64,000 nucleotides of DNA from positions 11,747,899 to 11,811,898 of the forward strand of contig JADWOT020000009.1 in assembly GCA_036345935.2 (NCBI GenBank), given 5' to 3'. Numbering within the stretch: the stretch's first letter is position 1; the number at the start of each line of letters is the position of its first letter. The notes beneath the pieces were generated by a model. That model saw only the letters and a list, made by a program, of their open reading frames with translations. It ran no database searches and was not told the origin of the DNA. The position numbers and the translations under genes were made by a program. This DNA is from Taenia hydatigena. Taxonomy: Eukaryota > Platyhelminthes > Cestoda > Cyclophyllidea > Taeniidae. Positions 58,610 to 64,000 of the stretch are shown here, piece after piece.

Positions 58610-61467
58610 TCACCTTAGCTTAGCAGTAGTTATTTGCCACCCTGACTAGCGTTGTTCCCCCTTTCATTGGCTTTGGGATTGAACTAGGCTCTGCCTTGTC
58701 TGCAATAAATATTTGCTCTGCAGACTGCCTTCTGTTTTATGGGTAACCGAATTGTCGTTTAGGGATGTATGCTGCGTGCCGATGCACTGCAATGGATTCC
58801 TTTCTCCACTTTCATATTTTAAATGATCGCAATTTGGTTTTGCTTAAACATTGAGTGAGCAAATAATTTTGGAGGGCAACTCAATAACCAGTGACTCAGT
58901 TAGGCCAACCTGCCATAAGGACTCTTTCGTTTTTCAGTTCTGCATGATTAAACCAGTTTCCACCAGTTTATTCCGTACTCACCTAAATTGGAAGGAGCGA
59001 AATTGCAAATGATAGTCCTAAGTGCCAGTGTTTTTGCACAGGACTCGCAGCATTTCTGATTGAAAACATGGTGTTTGGACTGGAATAGATACGGTTGTTT
59101 AAACGAATGAATGGGAGTACTCAAGGGCATAGGCAAAGATAAATTTACAAATAGTGTTATAAAAGCCAGACTGAGGTAAGTATCTGCGTGTTTAACTTCA
59201 ACATTTGCCAAGATGTGTACGTTAGGTGCAAGTGTGGGAGCAAGCACATCAGTATTGGTATTCAGTAAAAGCATCATCAGGTATGCAGCAAGTTGAAATA
59301 GTGCCCGTTCTGCTTTTCTGCAGAATGCAGACGGTCGACTAGGACAGGTTATTCACTAATTAGTCGAAATCCTTGCACATAGCCATGGAGTCGGTTGACG
59401 AATTCCTACAAGTACCTGCTTCATGTCATTAACATTAGGCGCTTAACAAAAGCTGAGAGGGAATGAAGCAGTTGTCTACGGATATCACGTCAAGCGGTTG
59501 CTTCAGAAAATTATTAATGCTTCCATTTGAGTAGTTTAGATGCCACCATTTGCTGCATTGGCCGATCTGAGTGCTGATGCATGTCAATTTGTCCTAAATG
59601 CAGACAATAGAAGAGGAAGTAATGTCCCAGACGGCGCGTGCACTGTGTAACTCTGCTGGTTAAGAAACCTGCGACACTGCAATGCCAAAGCTGCTCATTC
59701 GATTCTGGCAGAAGTCTTCAAGTTCGCGACAGACTTCAAAATGAACGTCGTGCTACCACTTTCACCACCAATCTCCTTGTCGCGCTCCGTCGTCCCTTTT
59801 CGACTACCTGGATCCATTGTATAGGTGCACTTCAGGTTGCATAGTAATTGCTATAAGGTGAAGGCATTGGTCAGTGCCAATACCGTGGCTCTGGCTATGA
59901 CCAAGTCGAGGAGGTTGATGAACAGATCAAATGGAGTGCCAGTAATAAATGGGGCTGAAAACGCTTCAAATCTGCCTTATTCGGCTGTTTTGCAAGCGAA
60001 AGTCGTGTTAGCCTACTTACTCACCCACCTATGCTTCAACGACTAAAGCCATTTCCATCGGCAGCTTCGTCTATTTATTGCTGATCACTTCCGTCCATTT
60101 GGGCTCTGGATCTAAACGCACATTGACACAGCTTGCAACACCTGTATTTGTTTATGAGGAGACGGTGAAGGAGGGAAGAAGAAGAAAGGGTGCCCAGTAG
60201 GATGTGAAAGCCTTAGCCAACCAAGACTGTTGCCAAGTTCTGTACTGAGGTTTAGGTCAAGCAGGCACTAATGGCATATCGTTCTTGCACAAACCAGCTC
60301 CCACCCCTTTAAGTGGTGGCTGACGGAGGTGTGCATGCATTACTTGCTACTTATCCGGTAAGTGTCCTCCTGCTGCGAGAGATCAAGATCGCGACCTCAC
60401 CATGTGTACGGTCGGGATGGTGAAAGACGTGATGGGAGTGTGGACATGGACTGAGAAATGTCTTAAGTGAAACTTGAAATGCTCAATGGAGATTAGAGTG
60501 GAAGCAGTGAGGCCTATGTGGCGGAACGTCATATTCCCGCACTATGTGTCAAGTGGGTTAATTCAACGTGGTGTGACGTGACTCAAACGCGCAAAATGAG
60601 GCAGAACCAACGTTGCACACGGTGGTGAGAGAGTGCTGAGTAATCACCTACACAGAATACAACCCTATCAACGACCTCAGTGATGGCATAAAATCACAAG
60701 CTATTGATGGAATAAACTGCCGGGAGTTGGAATACTCTCCATGCGAATCATGGGAAGTAGAGGTATTTGCGAGAGTCCAACTCAGTGGCAGTGTTGGTTT
60801 CGGAACTTCAGACGTATGCTGAGCGTTGTCATCTATTAGTCTCCTGACAGATGCTAAAGTCTGACGTAGGTGCGTGGTTTACTGATATGGCGTGAGAGTA
60901 TTCAAAAGTCGGCTTGTGTGGTTGAAAGGAAGACAAAGTGGAGTCGGTGACTTTACTACTGAGGTTTGGCTTGCTATATTAGCGCAACTGCAGGATCAGT
61001 ACAGTGCCTGTACATTCATGTCCACAGCATTATCTCATAATGCACACTCTCTCGTGACCTTTTCGCCTCACCTCTGAACTTGCGTATGTTTGATGAAAAC
61101 GCATTTATGTGTGATCAAATAATATTTTGGTGAGTCGACCTTCGTCGTGGAGCCGGCAATTGATCCCTACGAGATAAACTATCTGAAGAGAAAATCAAGC
61201 ACATGTGCTTAAACGCAAAGCAACAGGCTAGTGGCATAACGAGTAGGAAGAGTGCTCAAGCGATTCCTTTCGATATGCATATTGTCTACACCAACCATAA
61301 ATTTAATGCAAATATAGACCGCATTCTGCTCGTCTAGAAGAGATGGCGCAATATGAAATGCAGCTCGCACGGAATGCTGGGCACTCCTTGCGCGTTTTCA
61401 GATCTGCCTTCAAACCCGATTGTCATTAATGCAAAATTAACGCCGAGCATTACGGTGAGCGTCATAA
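58610..61467. other. Intergenic between the convergent genes, right arm
   Basis: Mirror of 48,018-50,874; identical to it in every stretch compared up to 61,171, after which differences begin (61,172 first). No supported gene. Confidence 0.45.
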
Positions 61468-61473
61468 TTTATT
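61468..61473 (-). promoter_or_regulatory. Polyadenylation signal of right VAL gene
   Basis: AATAAA on the reverse strand, 91 bases after the stop codon, mirrored in the left arm. Confidence 0.6.
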
Positions 61474-61563
61474 CTAAGCAAATCGGAAATGGCATTGTTG
61501 AGATAGCCAGGAATACCGATGGTGTCCGAATGCCAAGGCTTTTCGCCACTAACTTGCAAACAC

Positions 61564-62506
61564 TCAACGAAGCCGTCGGCTCCAGCATTGGTTGCTAGTG
61601 CAATCGAACCCATCTGGGCAGTCAGTGCAGGGTCTTCCTTTGATGTAGGGTCTACGCCCTCTCAAACAGCCTCTAATTGAAAGACAAATCAGATGTCATT
61701 ATTGGGAAACATTAGGCACTGACGGTTCTTTAGACGCATTTTATGCATGCTTGGCAGCAAGCACAATTTCGGGGAGTGTGTGATTAGACTCACGCGGGCG
61801 AGTACTGACAAACCAGGTAGTATACCGGTGGAGGCCAACCTGGTTTCATGTGATCACAGCGATTGACTGCACAACCGAGTTGGGATGAGTCGGCCCAAAC
61901 CATCTAACAGATAGTGTGCATGAGTGAGTGAAGGCAAAAGGAAATGCGTATAAGGTCTTTTCGACAAAGAGTCGGTAAAGACTAATTGGTTTGATGAAGG
62001 CAACGGAATTAGACAACAAAGCAAAATCAAGGATCACCTGCATATAATACCGACAGATCTTCATGGGAATGCAGGAGTTGTTAGAATAAGCGTAATACTT
62101 TGCCTGTGCCTTCCAAATACTTGCCAGCCACCTAACTGTTGGCAGCACACCTGCAGAAGCGGCAATATTCTGCCCAACATCTCTGTATTCTAAATGGTGT
62201 CTGGGATCCGGGTGTAGGTATTTGCATTGCTTCGCCCATCTTTCTGCCAAATTCTCCAATCTGTTCGAATATCTCTAATCCAGGACAAGTAAGAGTAGGA
62301 GTGAGGTGAATTTGCAGTGGGAGTGATAGGGCAGCAACACCGTACTTGGCCCAAGCCCTGCTTACCATGAGCATCATGTTGGAAGCACGCGGACGCACGT
62401 GCTCACGAACTGCTGTGTGGAATTGAAGAATGCTCTTGCGGTCTTCTTCGCTAAGCGCATGAGCCCCGACACACAACATGGTCAGGAGACCAGCCACCTT
62501 AATCAT
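61564..62506 (-). CDS. Venom allergen-like (SCP/TAPS) secreted protein, right copy
   Basis: Exons on the reverse strand: 62506-62366, 62274-62038, 61903-61794 and 61672-61564, 198 residues, same splice sites as the left copy. Intron 3 is 121 bases (96 in the left copy) and intron 2 is 134 (131). The coding sequence is intact. Amino-acid differences noticed: Glu to Gly in the signal peptide, Phe to Val after 'QFHTA', and Arg to Gln in exon 3 before 'YSPA'; other changes seen (in 'ENLAE', 'GCLRG' and 'SNQC') are silent. The same C-R-Y-Y-M-Q variant of the CAP signature is present. The gene points towards the palindrome centre and is convergent with the 843-residue gene. Confidence 0.9.
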
Positions 62507-62629
62507 GCAGGCTAAGCTGAATGGAATGGCGTGTGGTGAAATGAAGGCGCATGCACCAGAGTGAGTCAAGTCAGCTTGCTCAACTCACTTAGAGACCTAG
62601 AAAGCCATTGCAGTGGAATACTGGTGGCT

Positions 62630-62635
62630 CTTATA
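62630..62635 (-). promoter_or_regulatory. TATA-like box of right VAL gene
   Basis: 'TATAAG' 129 bases before the start codon, matching the left copy. Confidence 0.4.
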
Positions 62636-64000
62636 TCCAGTAAGAGCGAATCGACGCACGGCTGCACCAATGAGATTGCCATGACCATGTCAATCACAAT
62701 TGGTGTGGAATGTGAGAATTGTTCTGGTTTGGCTCATTGGGTGCATGGTACAAGATATCTGCTGCATTAGCATCAGAAAGTTGTCTGCTGAGGAGGAAGC
62801 AGTGCACTCGCAGGCGAATGCCTACATGTGAGACACTCATTTGGGACGGCTAAGGAAAGGCGGGAATTCGTTGACACACCCGCGTTAGCTTGCAAGGACT
62901 AGCAGTAGAAGCGCACAAGGTGGAGGTTCAAGCAAGCGACTAATCGAAAGTCGCGAGTGCCTTTTGCACTTACTTGGCATTGTCGGAGATGCGTTCACGT
63001 TAAATGAGAACGTTTATTTTTGCAAGTCTAAACAGGGAATGCTGCAGTGGTAATACCACATGCCAAAGTAGGAAGTAGGTGGTCACTCAGTAACACACAG
63101 ACACAATTAGTCAAGTTCGCAGACACCGGTGGTAGCAGATGTGTGTAAGGCATGCTGTGGGGCTGACAGTGCAAAAGGGTGGACATCAGCACGCATTGAG
63201 AGGTGATTTCGAACACAAGATCTCAAGAGAGAGACGTCTGACCTGTCTGTTGGTGACGAGTTTTGTGATTCCCTGTGTCTGATCACACATGCAAATAAAT
63301 ATCCATGGATTGACCATTTACTCAGCAGCATGGCCTTCGGTGTGAACCAAATCCTGTAGCATTGCCGAGATAGATCAGTGGCTTTGCTGTAAACGCCCTT
63401 GCACATGCACCCGACTTCGGTAACTGAAGCATCCGATTTGTGAGTGCATTAGGCTAAAGCACCATCTACCTTTGCTCAACTTTGAGCAGTGACTGCTTTA
63501 TCTCTCAGTCCAAGTGGTCGCAGCTTCCCAACTTAAGACGCGAAGTGATGTTTCAGGTATTGATGCATTTGAACGCCGATCCCTGTGCGCATCAATGATA
63601 CAGGATGCTATTTAGTGTGGTATCGTAAGCAATGTGGTTCGAAATTCAGTGGTGGGAATAACTCATCGGGCGGAAATCGCACGCAGCAGACTAAATCTGA
63701 CAGAACCATCCTTCTCAAAGTCATAGGCGGAGAATAAGTGATGCTCTCACATAAGTCAAGGAGAATGGCGATGGAAAAGATGCATTGCTCAATCCCGGAT
63801 CAGTTGATAGCAATTCCGTTGGGTCTATAGTCCACTATGATTGCATTAAATATCAAATGCGAATCTCAGAGGAAGTCATACCTCACTCCTGTTGAGAATT
63901 GGGAAGTCTGCGTGGGCAAGTGCCATCATTAAAATGAGTGCTGACACAAATGTCTCAGATCGGATGCTACAGCACCTCATCCTTCGTTATGCGCTTACGA
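62636..64000. other. Outer part of the right arm, no gene recognised
   Basis: Mirror of about 45,470-46,877. Frames of 62-108 codons exist in both arms, but several are shifted by one- or two-base indels between arms (near 63,385 and near 63,505), which argues against coding. Confidence 0.5.

Larger units (their letters stand above)
55205..64000 (-). repeat. Right arm of a giant inverted repeat
   Basis: Reverse complement of 45,470-54,277 with scattered substitutions and indels. The largest length differences seen are about 25 bases in intron 3 of the VAL gene and about 38 bases upstream of that gene. The arm is still pairing at the last base of the window, so the full arm is longer than 8.8 kb. 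Confidence 0.95.

Overview
This window is eukaryotic and most likely from a parasitic flatworm (Platyhelminthes), probably a tapeworm. Genes have short introns with GT..AG borders, TATA boxes and AATAAA signals, and intergenic DNA is long, AT-rich and repeat-bearing. The 'ASNMMLM', 'HPDP', 'VGQNIA' and 'CTDCPDGFDC' blocks of two genes are typical of flatworm venom-allergen-like (VAL, SCP/TAPS) proteins. No species can be named from the sequence, and there are no bacterial operons, tRNAs or rRNAs.

Bases 1-31,000: two paralogous three-exon genes on the + strand (2,101-3,789 and 20,985-23,014) each encode a 317-residue protein with an AXH domain (the ataxin-1/BOAT1 fold). Intron positions and phases are the same in both, and their start codons follow a 3' splice site. 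Around them lie degraded copies of at least three interspersed repeat families (R1, R2, R3), mostly in one orientation. Scattered exon-like pieces on the reverse strand (12.3, 8.9-8.5, 15.7, 26.1 and 5.6-5.0 kb) and one tidy ATG-plus-donor exon at 28.18 kb cannot be assigned.

Bases 31,000-45,470: no gene recognised. One R3-like repeat copy, a (TCC)6 run and a perfect small hairpin were seen.

Bases 45,470-64,000: a very large, near-identical inverted repeat. The left arm (45,470 or earlier to 54,277) and the right arm (55,205 to at least 64,000, cut by the window edge) flank a 927-bp unique spacer. Each arm carries the same convergent pair: a four-exon VAL gene transcribed towards the centre, and an intronless gene for an 842/843-residue secreted, Cys-rich, highly repetitive protein transcribed away from the centre. 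Both copies of both genes are intact. The arms differ by scattered substitutions and small indels, but about 4.8 kb in mid-arm (48,314-53,129) showed no difference in any part compared, as expected from recent gene conversion between arms. The palindrome, its identical core and the unfamiliar repetitive protein are the most notable findings. A head-to-head misjoin of two haplotypes during assembly must be excluded first.
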